DNA from: Podospora pseudocomata | Taxonomy: Eukaryota > Ascomycota > Sordariomycetes > Sordariales > Podosporaceae | NCBI RefSeq assembly: GCF_035222375.1 | Contig: NC_085891.1 | Coordinates: 1,488,001-1,552,000 of the forward strand | DNA: 64,000 bases | Reading direction: 5' to 3' | Shown here: positions 23,684 through 35,457 of the stretch, one piece after another | Numbering within the stretch: position 1 is the first letter of the stretch | Layout: every line of letters starts with the position of its first letter | Translations under genes and position numbers: made by a program | The notes under the pieces: generated by a model | Told to the model about the DNA's origin: nothing | Seen by the model: only the letters and a program-made list of their open reading frames with translations | The model's database searches: none

Positions 23684-25057
23684 TTATACCCACGATTCCT
23701 TTATTTTTCGATTAATTCCCCCTGTACAGCCCGACTACCTATTTTCTCCCTTTGGCTAGTTTGTTTGTCCTTCTTTTTTTCTTGTCGAATTCCCCCTTAG
23801 GTACTACACCAACTTGACTTGGTTTTTCTTGGTTTGGTTTTTCTCTTCTTTATCATCAGTATTATTATCAATTGTTTTTCTTTTTATCCTTCGTGATGCA
23901 TTTACGATACGACACACGCGGCACAACTGTTGTACCTGCTGCCCAACCTATGTTCAAATTTCCTTGTTTTGTGTCTGTTTCTACCACTGTTGTTGAAAGC
24001 ACGGCTATGCGCAAATGTTCTTTTCTGGATTCTGCTGAATGGAAAGTGACGAGTCTTGGTTTAGCTTTGTTGGGTTTGTGTTGTTGTGGAAGTGTTTTAT
24101 TTTGTTTTACTTTGAGGGGGTTGGAAAGGAGGGGGAAGAGCATTGGCAAATAATTATTGTTTTGTAAGGGAGTGTTGTAGAATGAGGAGGAAAGCATTGG
24201 GTAATATTGGGGTAGCGGTGGGGATAAGAGCATGTATAGAGATTGAGAGGAACGAGTGAGGAATAGAAGTTGAGGTTTTGAAAGAGACTGTCACAATGAT
24301 ACCCAACGTCAACGTTGAGCCTTGCTGTGTGTGCAGGTTGTCATCTGATGACGACTAACAAGGCTGGCTGAGTCGGGAGTTCCCGCCTTGGTGCATTGCA
24401 TGGTGCATAAAGGCACTACAACTTGGTTGAACACGGACAGGGCGGATGTTGACACACACACACATGGCAGATAAACCTATCATTCCTTCTCCACTTGGCA
24501 CAGACTACTTATCCCCTCCTAAAATGTGATTCATATACGGGCTTGACCTGCGAAATAGAATGCAATTCGTAGATAGACAAGTAGACACGGCAGAGGGAGT
24601 GTCACTTGGACAGGGACCAAGGGCTTGGCAATTCTGGATAGACATCTTCCGCGCAATGAGAGCTGAGAAGAAACAATTTGATTCACAGTCGTAGGTGGAA
24701 AAAAAAGAAGCTAAACAAATTCCTCCGCTGCCCGACTCTAACCAATCGACACCGAACTCAAACAACAGCCCAAACGGGGTAGCGAAACATCGCGCTTGGG
24801 CCGGGGGTGGAGTCGATCCGACCTCCGGCTTGGTAAACACTCGGACATGTGTGATGTAGTGGAACCGAGGCCGTATCCGACGTCCTACGGGGACATCGAC
24901 GCTCTCTGTTCTGTTTAACTACAACTGTTTACCCCTCCCTTCCCTTCATTTTCGTTCTCATTATCAGTTATTCTCATACTCACCCTCATGCAAACTCGAC
25001 TTTCATAACTCAAAACCAACACACTTAGCAAACAAAGTAAACAAAACAGCCGCCAAA
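23684..25057. other. Intergenic, upstream of the MAPEG gene
   Basis: This 1.4-kb gap starts with T-rich 3' flank of the Tea4-like gene. It contains a short CA run near 24452-24466 and ends in CT-rich and CA-rich leader sequence before the MAPEG start. I see no gene. Confidence 0.5.
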
Positions 25058-25762
25058 ATGTCCTTCCTCGGCCTCGACCTCGCCTCAACAAACTACTCTT
25101 ACTACTCCATCCCCGCCGCCCTTCTCATCACCATGGCTCCCAATGTGTACGCTATGGTGTTGGCGGGGAAGAATTATGATTTGAACCAGTATGTCACACA
25201 CACACACACCACCATCTCACCCTTCATAACCCTCGCACTTCAGCGCCGGATTCCTCGGCTTCTTTCTCGCCCCCATTTCAACAAATATCTTCAATCAAGA
25301 CATGAAAAAAAAAAAGCTAACAGAAATTGTAGACCCCGCCGCACAGAAGAGATTTGTGCCAAAGATACCTCCATGCCCAAGCCCGTATGCACCCTACTAC
25401 CCTCACATATCTCCCGCCCTCTCTCACTCAACAAGAAAAACCCCAGTGAAAAAAAAGCACAACACTAACAAACCCCCCAGACCCTTCAAAAAATCTCCCG
25501 CGCCAAAGCCGCAACAGCAAACGGCTTCGAAACCCTCTCTCTCTACGCCGCCTCCGTCGTAGCAGCCAACGCCTCGGGCGTCGTCCCCGTCTCCAAGCTC
25601 AACACCCTCACCCTCGGCTATGTCGTCTCCCGCGCCGCCTACAACTTTGTCTACGTCGTTGCCCAGGACAACAAGAAGCTAGCCGGCATCCGGCCCCTTG
25701 TCTGGGCTGCTGGCGTGATCATCATTATGAATCTGTTTGTGAGTGCTGGTGGAAAGGTCTAA
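25058..25762 (+). CDS. Small MAPEG-family membrane protein
   Basis: Probable member of the MAPEG superfamily (membrane-associated eicosanoid and glutathione metabolism proteins), small four-helix membrane proteins that often have glutathione S-transferase or peroxidase activity. Three exons, 25058-25188, 25333-25384 and 25481-25762, encode 154 residues, a normal length. Helix 1 is IPAALLITMAPNVYAMVLAG. The connecting loop (CAKDTSMPKPTLQKISRAKA) carries the conserved basic residues before ANGFETLSLYAASVVAAN. Two further hydrophobic helices follow, ending in VWAAGVIIIMNLFVSAGGKV. Exon 2 has only 52 nt; reading phase and the ANGFE motif support it. Many fungal members have no known substrate, so I do not propose one. 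It is convergent with the GH131 gene. Confidence 0.83.
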
Positions 25763-25982
25763 GTATTTTCACTCTGTAAAAGTGAGAGAGTCATTCCGAA
25801 GGGAGAAAATGCAAAGGGGGGGTTTGATAAAGCGAAAGGGGGGTTGTGTATATGTATTTCTTTGTGCGGCAAGCACACCTTGTATATATACAAGCTCATC
25901 TCATTTTCCCCCAACCATCCCCATCTCCTCCTTCGAAGTTCGTTTAAGCTATATATCATTGTCAGCAATCACTTCACAACAT

Positions 25983-26856
25983 CTACACCCAGAAAAACTC
26001 ACCCGGCCCCCCAATCTTGGTCGTAATCGCCCCATCCTCAATAAACACCCCCGAAAAGTAATAATCCTCATTAGTATTCGGATACCCACTCCTTGGCAGC
26101 TCCAACACCCCCAAATGCCAATCCTGCCCATTACTACTCGTCGACACACCCCCCACCGGCGCAACCACCTGCTTCAAATCCGCACCCCCCTCACTATACC
26201 ACAACCCAACCCTGTTCCCGGAGAAATCAATCTCGTACGCAAAATTATGCCACACATTCGCCTTCCACTCGCTCAACTTCCACTGCGTCCTCTGGTTCGT
26301 CATCCACTGCAACGCCGGGTTCGCCGCCCCCTGCTCTCCCGAAATCCACCCATACTTTAATTCTGTAAAGTGCGACTCAAAAAAGCAAATCTGATGCTCC
26401 TTGTTCACCGACGGCGCGTTGGTGTCCCGCCGCGAAATCGAAAAGTGGTAAAACACCTTCCCGCGGTTGATCGCCGCTTTCGTCTGGGGTATCAGCTCGA
26501 TCCGACGCATCGTCTGGCCGTTCCAGTAGGCTGTGCTGTCGAGCGTGAACCGGGCGCCTTGTTTGGAGACGGTGTCGTTGGGGTTCTTGTACTCGGGCGA
26601 GAGGTTGATGTAGCGGTTTACCGTCCCAGAACCGTGGATGTAGTATTCTTTGTTTGTAAAAGCTCATATCAGCCACCATGTAGTTGGTAAGAAGGGGAAG
26701 GGGGGACATACGATAAGGACCAACTTGATTAGCCCAAGACCACTTGTTCAGATCCGCCGAGGAAGTAAAGTCGTTGAATCTTCCATCCCAGAGAACAGCA
26801 CCCTCAACGGCAGCAACACCACAAAAGGCGGCGGCCAACAATGTCGACGTCTTCAT
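25983..26856 (-). CDS. Secreted glycoside hydrolase family 131-like enzyme
   Basis: Probable extracellular beta-glucanase of the GH131 type, known for activity on beta-1,3/1,6- and beta-1,4-glucans in plant or fungal walls. Two exons, 26856-26712 and 26647-25983, encode 269 residues. A signal peptide is clear (MKTSTLLAAAFCGVAAVEG, cleavage near residue 19). The mature protein starts AVLWDGRFNDF, and the junction gives VGPY-QYYIHGSGTVNRYINLSPEYK. Typical blocks follow: MRRIELIPQTKAAINRGKVF, EHQICFFESHFTELKYGWISGE and SSNGQDWHLGVLELP. There is no C-terminal cellulose-binding module, so this would be the single-domain form. Family assignment rests on remembered motifs and should be confirmed by profile search. 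Confidence 0.72.
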
Positions 26857-29800
26857 TTTGTCGTTGAAAAACAAGCGCAAACGGCCAAAGGGTTTGGGAA
26901 AAAACAAATCGATCGACAACTCGGCATTCACTCGAAGCTTATGTATACCCCCAACCCTTTCTCCCCCGCATATTCGCAATCCATTTTCATATGTGTATGC
27001 GGGTATGTATGTATTCACGGCACCATAAAACTCCGGCTGGTACCTATATAAAAAGGCACGACGGTCCGCGCCCGACGAGGAATATACAACCTAGTCGCTA
27101 TATTCCCGAGCCTGCGGATGTCAGCCTCCGGAAACTTTCCAGGGTCAGAACAAAAGTGGGCGGTTGGGTGATCTGTTGATCGATAACTAAGTGAGGAGAG
27201 AGAGCGGAGTGGTGGTGAAAGAGGCGGGTGTTAGAGTACAAATAAAAAGGGACAGGCTCAGGCTAAAGTCGGATAGGCCGCGTTTGTGATGTCCTTCGGC
27301 ATCTCTGCAATCAATGAGATCTGCCCCGTGTAGTGATGTGGGGAGAGGCTTTTATGGGATAATAGATAAATGTGTTAAAGGGCGGGAATGAGTTATTAGT
27401 TGTATTGTCTGGGAATGACGGGCTGCCCCATAGGGGTATAGATGAGGTGGACATTGCACACTTTTTGCGGTAATAAATGAGATGGATAGTTTGCGATGGA
27501 TTCCATAGGTGTTTGGCTCATGTTTGGGGATAACTGTCAGCGGCGATGGTGTAATCTCTCAGGGTAAGTGCTGCTCATGTTTGCTTATCAGCAGGAGGTT
27601 TAAATATTATGGAAAATCGAGAGATCAGTTGGAACAAGGGTCAATTAAAGAGTGATAGCGTTAGGCAATGCTGAACGGGAAATCTATGGAGAGATGATGA
27701 ATGTGGAAGCAAAGGTCTATCATCACCTTGCTCTTGCCTTACTTCCATGGTAACGTAACAGCAATATGTGCCAGACAGGAGCGACTTGGGAGGAGATTGA
27801 CGACCACTCATCAGCGACCCTAACCCTACCCATCTTGTTGGGCAGGTTGAGAGCAAACTTGAGTGAGTCAACAAGATTGGTGTTATGAGGTGAACTACCA
27901 GTGTTTGAGAACCTGAAAAACTAATTGTCTGATGCTCATCAGTGAGACAGAGAGCATGGTGGTTGTGTCTGTAATCAACGACTTGACATCAAATTCAAAC
28001 CGATTCAGTTCGATTGACGCAGTTGACAGCATTAGAAACATTGCAAACTCGCAAAATGGGTCAATCGCAGAAATGCTATGCCATATTCCAAACTCGGAGC
28101 AACACAATAGGCCACAACCGTAGCTTCAGACGTAGAATTTTTACAAGCTTGTCAAACAGCAGCAAACAACTCTCGACTTGTTTTGACAGCAGGGACAGGC
28201 AAATCATTCGCAAACACAAAAATACACCTGTTGTGGGTGATGAAATGTCGAGACCACCCCACAGCTCGGACCTAGAATGGTCGTAGTCCAAAGCCATAAT
28301 GAAAGGGATAAGGTGATCACTTCGATTTAGGAGGCCGGGAACGGAGGAAGATCCATAGAGAATAAGAATAACCCTCAGCAAGCCACATTGTGGAGCCGCC
28401 ATTCGCACCAATACAACCCGTCGTCAATTCCACTTGGCGGTGTAATATTGGACAGACTGCATTGATGTGTAGATAAAGAAGAAAAAAAGAAGAGGAGGAA
28501 GTTGGCCAGCCTGACCAAGAATATATACTCAAATTTTTGGCTGCGCAGAAAGTGGGGCTGCTGAATTAGGGCTAGTGCGGGTCTGTGGGTGGGCGACGAT
28601 ACGAGATAAGGATAAGGATAAGGATAAGCTTTTTTGGTGGGGTGGAGGGGCATCATCCGCCTCGAGCTTCCTTCAACACCACAACTCAACAGTTCTTATC
28701 ATGCCCCATCTACGAGAGATTCATGGTTCACTCGATTTGGAAGCCGCCGTCCGGCATCTGCTCGGCCTTTCTTGACTCGATACGGACAGCCACGACAGCA
28801 TCTGACGGGCGGGTGGCTGCTGCAGATGGAACACATGCTGTGGCTGCTTCTCAGATGGGCAATTCTCCCCCAAGTCAAACGTTGAGCAAGATCCGCGATC
28901 TGGTCTGTTTCTTTGCCTGGACACTGACATGAACATGCGACGAGACATCTACTGCCGGTGCCACAACATCCCAGCCCGCTTGTTCGGAAGGGAAGCCGAT
29001 GGGAAGCACAGAACAAAAACCCGATTGTCCGCTGTCGGAGCAAGGCCCGACATGATCCGCTTGATCTGCTCGGTCCGCTGGGACATGAAAGCGCTCGCCG
29101 GCCGGCTTCTCGGGTGGACACATGAATTGTCCGTTGCCGTTTCATGTCTTCCGAATTGCATGTGATGAAGCCATATGGAGCGAGCTACATCACTGCACCT
29201 GTCACCCCTTTCCCAGAGTCATCGACTTGCTGCGGTCGATCATCACGGCCTTCCCGCCACGAGCGCTTTCGTACTCCCCCAGAAGTTGAGCTATCACCGG
29301 GTGACTGCTGCTGCCTTCCATGGACTGCCGGTGGTGTCGACGGAATATTCCGGTGTCGTATGAATGGGGATCACAAACTCCATCACCAACTCCCAAAACG
29401 AACCAGCTTTCTGCGTCTCCTGCTTCTTTGGGAATGTGTGTCATGGAAGCCAGCCGCAGAGCACTGCCTAACGATGAAACTGGCGTCGTCCAACCATTTT
29501 CGTGGCAGAGATGCTGATCCCAGCAGCCGTGGTTCCTAGCTTCAGGAGAGCCCAAGGTTGATCACCTCTCACGCTTCACATAGCTCGGACTCTTGGAGGG
29601 TGTTATAAATCGCTTTTCTTGGCCAACTCGTAGCTGCTTAAAAGTTCCCAGTTCTCCTTTCCATCAACCAGGCGCAGCGGTTACGTGGCAAACCTCCGGC
29701 TTGGAATTGCTGGTGATACAAGCACAAACGTTGCCCGCACACACCGGATACGATACTCCTTTCGGCGGGTAGTAGCACAGAAGAAACGAGCCTGCCCGTG

Positions 29801-30230
29801 GCCGTTGATCCGCTCAGTTGACGGAAGCGGTGTGTTCTGCTCTTGTGATGAATGATTAGCATGGTCCTGGTTGTGACAGTTCTTGTACCATCCTCCGCTC
29901 CCACATGCGCGCGAGACGGCGACGGCACGGGATGGGTTTCTGGCAAAGGGGTAATATATATATAGGGGGATTGCTTCCTGAAGGGATGCTCGAGTGTCTG
30001 ATAGCCATCTTATCATATTCTGTGCGCGGTTGACATTCATTCCATTCTTCCGAAGCTTTGACAAATTCTCTCGACCGGGCTCAAATGCATTAGAGAGCCA
30101 GACTTTTCAACCACGTCCTCAGTAATAGCAACATTACCAACATATACTCTCATCCACCGCAGCAGAATTGGAACCTCTCTCTCTCTTTTACAAATCCTGC
30201 TCTCCAAGCTCCAGACGCTCAATAAACACA
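26857..30230. other. Intergenic, 3.4 kb
   Basis: The right-hand neighbour reads away from this gap and the left-hand gene starts at its edge, so it should hold two promoters. I see no gene I can support; frames of up to 148 codons (28699-29145, minus) and 131 codons (29144-29539, plus) lack family features. It includes four tandem GATAAG words at 28605-28628 and a TA-rich, TATA-like run near 29952-29964, about 270 bp before the small gene at 30231. Confidence 0.5.
28605..28628 (+). promoter_or_regulatory. Four tandem GATAAG sites
   Basis: Four uninterrupted copies of GATAAG match the HGATAR site bound by fungal GATA factors (AreA/NIT-2, White Collar, siderophore repressor). Clusters of two or more are typical of functional sites in Neurospora and Aspergillus. 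The nearest gene start downstream is 1.6 kb away, so this could equally be a microsatellite. Function is not shown by the sequence. Confidence 0.4.
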
Positions 30231-30437
30231 ATGTCTTCGTACGCATCTCACCAACCACAAGCTCCCACTCCTCAAGGAGGCGAGGACTCGTCGACCAGCT
30301 CGGGGGGAGGTGTCACTCCTATTGATCCCCGTATGTTACCTATCTCAAGCAACCATCGTGGGGGGGAAGGGGGAGCCGGGGGGTAAATGGTGACTAATCC
30401 GTTTTTGATGCCAGAGTTTGGGAAGAAGAAGCCCTAA
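30231..30437 (+). CDS. Small spliced gene, 40-residue protein of unknown function
   Basis: I infer a two-exon gene: 30231-30330 and 30415-30437. The intron (84 bp) starts GTATGTTA, has GACTAAT as a good branch site and ends CCAG. The product starts MSSYASHQPQAPTPQGGED, continues with a Ser/Gly-rich stretch and GGVTPIDPQ, and ends FGKKKP. It is hydrophilic, probably disordered, and has no signal peptide or membrane segment. The start has a favourable A at -3 (CACAATG), and the CT-rich/CA-rich leader before it resembles those of neighbouring genes. I do not recognise the family. Support is splice geometry, phase and context, not homology. Confidence 0.5.
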
Positions 30438-31417
30438 AAACCATCGTGCTCAACCTGTTAACATGGCAACCTATACCTTTTTCTTTTTTTCTTTCATTAT
30501 GGGACCACACTGGGGGCATAAGGGGAGATTTGGGAAACAGAGAGATACCCCTATACACTATCCTACACTCGCTTTGTTTTGTTTGTTTGTTTTTTAATCT
30601 CTAATTATTAATGCACTCGCTCTCTCTCAGGGGTTGTTGGAGTTGGGGGATGAGGGAAGTTGATGGTGGGTGTTTCATGGCCAAATGCTTGGTTAGATTT
30701 AATTCGAGTAGTGTTGGAGGGAGAGAGGTTGGAGATGGTACAAAAAAAGTTGCAAGGTGCAGGGAATGCTGATGATAGGAATAATTGCAGAGCAGGCGCG
30801 TTCGAGGGTTTAGGAATAAGAGATACTGCCTACCTAACTCAAGATTCTCATGCCAAAAACGGTTTCTTGACAGTTCGTATGCCAAAAGAATGGCGATGAT
30901 GCTATTTTGTGATGTTTCTCACAGTAATGTTGGTGATGATTTCTTGGTGTTTTTCACCTGCAACGACCCGGTGGCTGAGCCAAAATCCCAACAATCCGGA
31001 CATGTAAACAAATGTACTGCCTATTCCCCAAGTCCTACAGCAACGCAACGCAACACGCACCGTGTTCCTGGGATGGTGCATGACATGACATGCCAGCAAG
31101 CCACACCGACCGAAAAGAAAACCACAGTCCACAGAACCAAAACCCGCCCCCCCACGCATGCAGAGTTCCCCCCCTGTTGTGTCATCACACAATACAGAAA
31201 TATGTGGATTCTTTAATAACTACAAGGCTTCGTCGGGACCAAGTTACACCCAACCCAAGACAATATCCATACCCGCCCGGCGAAAAATCTCGTTAAGACG
31301 GGGGAGATGAGGACAAAGAGATGGGAAATTTCCTCCCGTGCTCCAAAATAAGCAAAAATCGTCAGATTGAGTAGAAAAGACGGACCACTGGTTAGACTTT
31401 GGGCGCGGGTGTCGTAT
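30438..31417. other. Intergenic, 1.0 kb
   Basis: This gap lies between the end of the small gene and the stop of the Pth11-like receptor. T-rich sequence near 30478-30498 and 30575-30595 looks like 3' flank of the small gene. I see no gene or repeat. Confidence 0.5.
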
Positions 31418-32808
31418 TCATATACCGCCAGGATGGATTGGTTGAACGTCGTGTCTTGTAACGCCCTGAACCAAATCAGCTTCCGCCGTAGGAATAAGCG
31501 CCCGAACTCGCCACCATGCGTTATGAGATAACTGGCGGATGTTCAGGCGTACCGCATTCGTAGGTGGGCTCGGTAATGGTTTGTTTAGGTTAGGGAGAAA
31601 ATGGTTCTTGTCATTGGTAGGTAAGTACCCCGACTGCTGGCTCTTGTTCGCTTGATGAGAAGGTCGATTAGGTTTGCTGTCAGAATCAGCAGCAGACGGT
31701 TTCTCCAATATCCGGAGTCGTGGAAAGTAGCGTGCGAAGAATGGTTTGGTGGCTGCGGCCGAGGCGCAAATCTATCAACAAAGGATTAGATATTGGCTCA
31801 CATGAGGAAAAAAGTTTTTTCGTATCACCTACGATACCAAGAAAAAGCTCGACTGCGCCTGGAAACCTGGTGTCGTACAGACGCCAAGTAATATCACCAT
31901 CCGGACTGGTGACCATTACCCAGGTGAGATAGGTCCTGACTGAGCCAGCGATGCAGACGAGCAATCCACCTGCAAAAAGTAAAAGAATCGTGAGACGTTG
32001 GGGGAGAGGCAACTGAATACCCAACACCATCTTGACGGGGACGAAGACGATGAGGAAGTCCAGGATGGTGTTGATAATACTGGCAACAATAACGTGAAGC
32101 CCTTGGTTGATGCAGCGCTGTGGCCCAAGAGCGACTGTCCAGATGTCGGATATGGGTCTCTGCTGGTCAGTATTCATTGTCAGACCACCATCCGGGAGCA
32201 GAAACCTACGAGCATTGGAATATCGTCACGAGCACAAACACAATTGTATCGAGTGTTACCACCCCGGATAGGACAAACACAACGTGCTTGGTCCGGCCCC
32301 TCGAGCAAGCAGCTACTCTGTAGAGGAGAGCGAGAATGGAAAGCTTGGTGAACCCTGTTGCCAGGGCAAAGAGAATCTGCTCTGCAAGGCTGCGGCCGAG
32401 TCAGAAAGTTGGTACCATGGAAGACGGCAATGGGCGTAACCTACCCAACCTGCAAACTCAGCATCACCAGTTCAGGGCGTACATCCCACGTGTGACGATC
32501 TGTGTCGAGTCTGAAGTGACCTATGGCCTGGAGCACCACAAAGGCCACCGCGGGTACCTGGTAAAGCGTTAGTGTTGAGTGCTAATGCATCCAGACATGG
32601 TTTGAATAACGTATGCAAGGCAGATCAGCACGTCGTCGTGACCGAAGCCGTTGGATATCTTCACGCGTGTATAGATTCGTATGGCGAGAACAACCCCTGC
32701 TAAACTCAACAGAAGTAACCCGACAATGATGTTGCTCGGCCCGCGAGTTTCTGGATCAACATGATTCGATGGAGGCCAGGAAGCAGTTATCTCTGCTGTG
32801 ATCCGCAT
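31418..32808 (-). CDS. Pth11-like integral membrane receptor (fungal rhodopsin-like domain)
   Basis: Member of the large fungal family of seven-helix proteins related to Magnaporthe Pth11, thought to act as surface-sensing G-protein-coupled receptors. Five exons on the minus strand: 32808-32611, 32557-32445, 32389-32210, 32157-31833 and 31771-31418, giving 389 residues with all phases consistent. Conserved points are GFGHDDVLICLAY, LATGFTKLSILALLYRV, IFQCSPISDIW followed by CIN, and the ELFLGIICASAAATKP helix 7 block. The first intron has a weak donor (GTTATT), while three of the other four use GTAGGT. There is no N-terminal CFEM domain, unlike Pth11 itself. The cytosolic tail of about 100 residues is polar and not conserved. 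The ligand is unknown. Confidence 0.8.
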
Positions 32809-33996
32809 GCTGTGTCTGAAGGTGTAGCAGGAAGGGCCAGAGTGCGGGTTCCACGCAAGCCGAGATGCTGGTCGGCCTAGGCCAGGGCTTCGCCGAGGAC
32901 ATCTAATGGGCAGCGGTACAAATATACCATGTTTCTTGACCAAGACCTCGAAGAGCTAGTTTACTTCGTTAGGCAGTGTCAAGAGACCTCTTGATAACAC
33001 CACGAATTCAGTTGAAACAAGACCTCCATGCACTAAAATTGATACAGCGAACTTCACGTGCAGTACTGGAGCTCTTGTAAACATGCATGATGCTCGGCGT
33101 GATTCTCGAGTCCATCGGCAAATGGTGCCGGTAGATGGTGTATGAAAATGTTTACAGGAACTGAACTAGAGAGGTGAGCCAAGAGGTCGGAGACGCCGGT
33201 GACTGCGATACATGACCATCACTGTGACCAACCCGAGCACTGACAGCTCAACCCTTGTGCGGATCAAGTTTCAAACATGTGCTTCCTGCCAAAGAAGGAT
33301 AGGAATGTACGATGCTAGCCTTGGGAGATCTCGACCCGTCACTTGAAGGCGCATGGAGATGTGGGGTGGTAGGGTCGTGGGGGTACAGCCACTTGCTTGA
33401 CAACCCATGACTTGTGCTTGAAAGCACAGCAGCTCTCAGACGGGATGTGAGTAGCGAGGAGGAGCTCTGGGGAAACGCTGGTCACCAACACCAACCAACC
33501 GGCAGTCTTCCTGTTGACTCTCGAGAACATGCAAGTCTGATCGGGTTCACTTGACCCGGACAGGTGATGTTTCAGGGTGGCTGAGGCGCACCGAGCACCG
33601 GTGGTATTTTTTTCAGAATGCAACTGTGATGAGCTCTCGAAGAAGAAACAACATATGCTTGCAAGTGTTGAATATATCTTGTGATCCAATACTGAAAGAC
33701 GTGAGTCGATAGGTAGGCGAAGGTAACGGTGAAGTAACAAGTGAATGGATGATGCAAGTGCAACGGCGGACTCCCAGGACTTGTCGTTGAATCCAGCTGG
33801 TGACCAGGTGCCAGCCGAGATCCGGCCCGCCACTACGCCTTACCTAATGGGAGCTAGTGCCACCCCGCCAAATCCACCCACAAAAATTCCTGGGATTCGC
33901 AAAATCACTTTTGATCTTGAATTCTCGGCTTTCTCCTCGTAAACGACCGACGCAAAACCACACCTATAGAAGAAATATCTACAGGAAGACGGCAAA
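32809..33996. other. Divergent intergenic, receptor and L10a promoters
   Basis: This 1.2-kb gap separates the starts of the receptor gene (-) and the L10a gene (+). A 165-codon frame runs on the minus strand (33339-33833), but it has no family features and lies where the L10a promoter and leader must be. I do not call it a gene. Confidence 0.5.
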
Positions 33997-34850
33997 ATGT
34001 CCAAGATCTCCGTCGGTACGCACCATCAACGCCCACCCAGTCAACATCTACGATGAAATGGCAATTGAACTGACTCTGTCGCAGCCGGTGTGCGTCAGCA
34101 CGTCGCTGAACTCCTCGAGTACAGCAATGAGACCAAGAAGCGTAACTTCTTGGAGACTGTCGAGTAAGCCAGCAACCTCCTCCTCGAAGTGAGGCTGCCA
34201 TCATCGAAAATATGTTGCTAACAGCCACCAAAGGCTCCAGATCGGTCTCAAGAACTACGACCCCCAGCGTGACAAGCGTTTCTCCGGCACTGTCAAGCTC
34301 CCCACCGTCCCCCGCCCCAACATGAGCATCTGCATCTTGGGTGACCAGTACGATATCGATCGTGCGAAGCACGGCGGTGTTGACGCCATGAGCGCCGACG
34401 ATCTCAAGAAGCTCAACAAGAACAAGAAGCTCATTAAGAAGCTCGCCCGCAAGTACGATGCCTTCGTTGCTTCCGACACCCTCATCAAGCAGATTCCCCG
34501 TCTGTTGGGTCCCGGTCTCTCCAAGGGTATGTTGTGCTGTCTTCCCAGTCGAGGTAACTTGCGAATACTAACTTCTTTCGTGTGTAGCTGGCAAGTTCCC
34601 TACCCCCGTCTCCCACAGCGATGATCTCTCCGCCAGAATCACCGAGGTCAAGTCCACCGTCAAGTTCCAGCTCAAGAAGGTTCTTTGCATGGGTGTTGCC
34701 GTTGGCAACGTTGGCATGACCCAGGAGCAGCTGATTGCCAACATCATGTTGGCCATCAACTACCTCGTCTCCCTCCTCAAGAAGGGCTGGCAGAACGTTG
34801 GTAGCCTTACCATCAAGGCTACCATGTCTCCTCCCCGCCGCCTCTACTAA
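33997..34850 (+). CDS. 60S ribosomal protein uL1 (L10a)
   Basis: Component of the L1 stalk of the large ribosomal subunit, which guides deacylated tRNA out of the E site. Exons are 33997-34015, 34085-34163, 34234-34526 and 34588-34850, giving 217 residues, exactly the family length. The start is [20 protein letters not shown]. Family blocks are [40 protein letters not shown] and [17 protein letters not shown], ending [18 protein letters not shown]. The first exon has only 19 nt, common for fungal ribosomal protein genes. Codon use is strongly biased to C-ending triplets along the whole gene, as expected of high expression, and unlike the 3' halves of many neighbours. Confidence 0.97.
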
Positions 34851-35457
34851 ACTGGGAGGTCAAATGGTGTTGACCGGGTCTGGAGGGTTACGCTGTTCAG
34901 GCCCCTTTTTTGATTCGGGCGTAGATATGATGACATGAAATCACAGTAATGAAATCAGATTTAGCCTGCCTTTTTCTCACTGCCATTGTGATTGTGAAGT
35001 TCAGCCGTGTTTGGTGATTTGTAGGTACTGGCTTACTCCGCGTGGGGCGAATGATCTTCGGCCGACTGCAGTTTTTGATGCCGAGACTCCATTGTAAATC
35101 CGGGACTAACCTGTTTCCCCAAGCGGTGATGTATTGATAAGCAAGATGGACCGCTCCGGCTCCGGCCGGCTCTGCCAACGGGATTGGGAAAAAGCTCAGC
35201 CAAAGAGCCCCGCCCCGCCCCTGCGCAACCTCATAGAGTCGGGTTGGAATTCCGTGATCGAGCCTCGATATCATATCTCTTTTTTTTTTCTAATCTTCAT
35301 GCTCTTGTTTCTTTCGCCAAGAACCAGGACGAGATTTCTCAAGCTCACACAATCTACCACTACCACGCTCACATTTCGCTACGCACACACAGAACGACGC
35401 TCCCCATCACCAGCATCACTATTAGCATCATCGATCAGCAAATACAAACCCGCCAAA
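34851..35457. other. Intergenic, upstream of NADH diphosphatase
   Basis: This 607-bp gap lies between the L10a stop and the NADH diphosphatase start. It contains a T run near 35280-35289 and a CT/CA-rich leader before the ATG at 35458. The coding frame stays open upstream of that ATG, but that part resembles leader, not protein. Confidence 0.55.

Noticed and set aside
24760-24850. tRNA-like word order on the minus strand (box-B-like GGATCGACTCC)
   Set aside because: The putative T stem does not pair over five bases and I found no acceptor stem or box A at the right distance.
29144-29539. 131-codon frame on the plus strand
   Set aside because: Cys/Ser-rich without motif; overlapped by equally long frames on the other strand.
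33339-33833. 165-codon open frame on the minus strand
   Set aside because: No recognisable motif; lies in the promoter region of the strongly expressed L10a gene.
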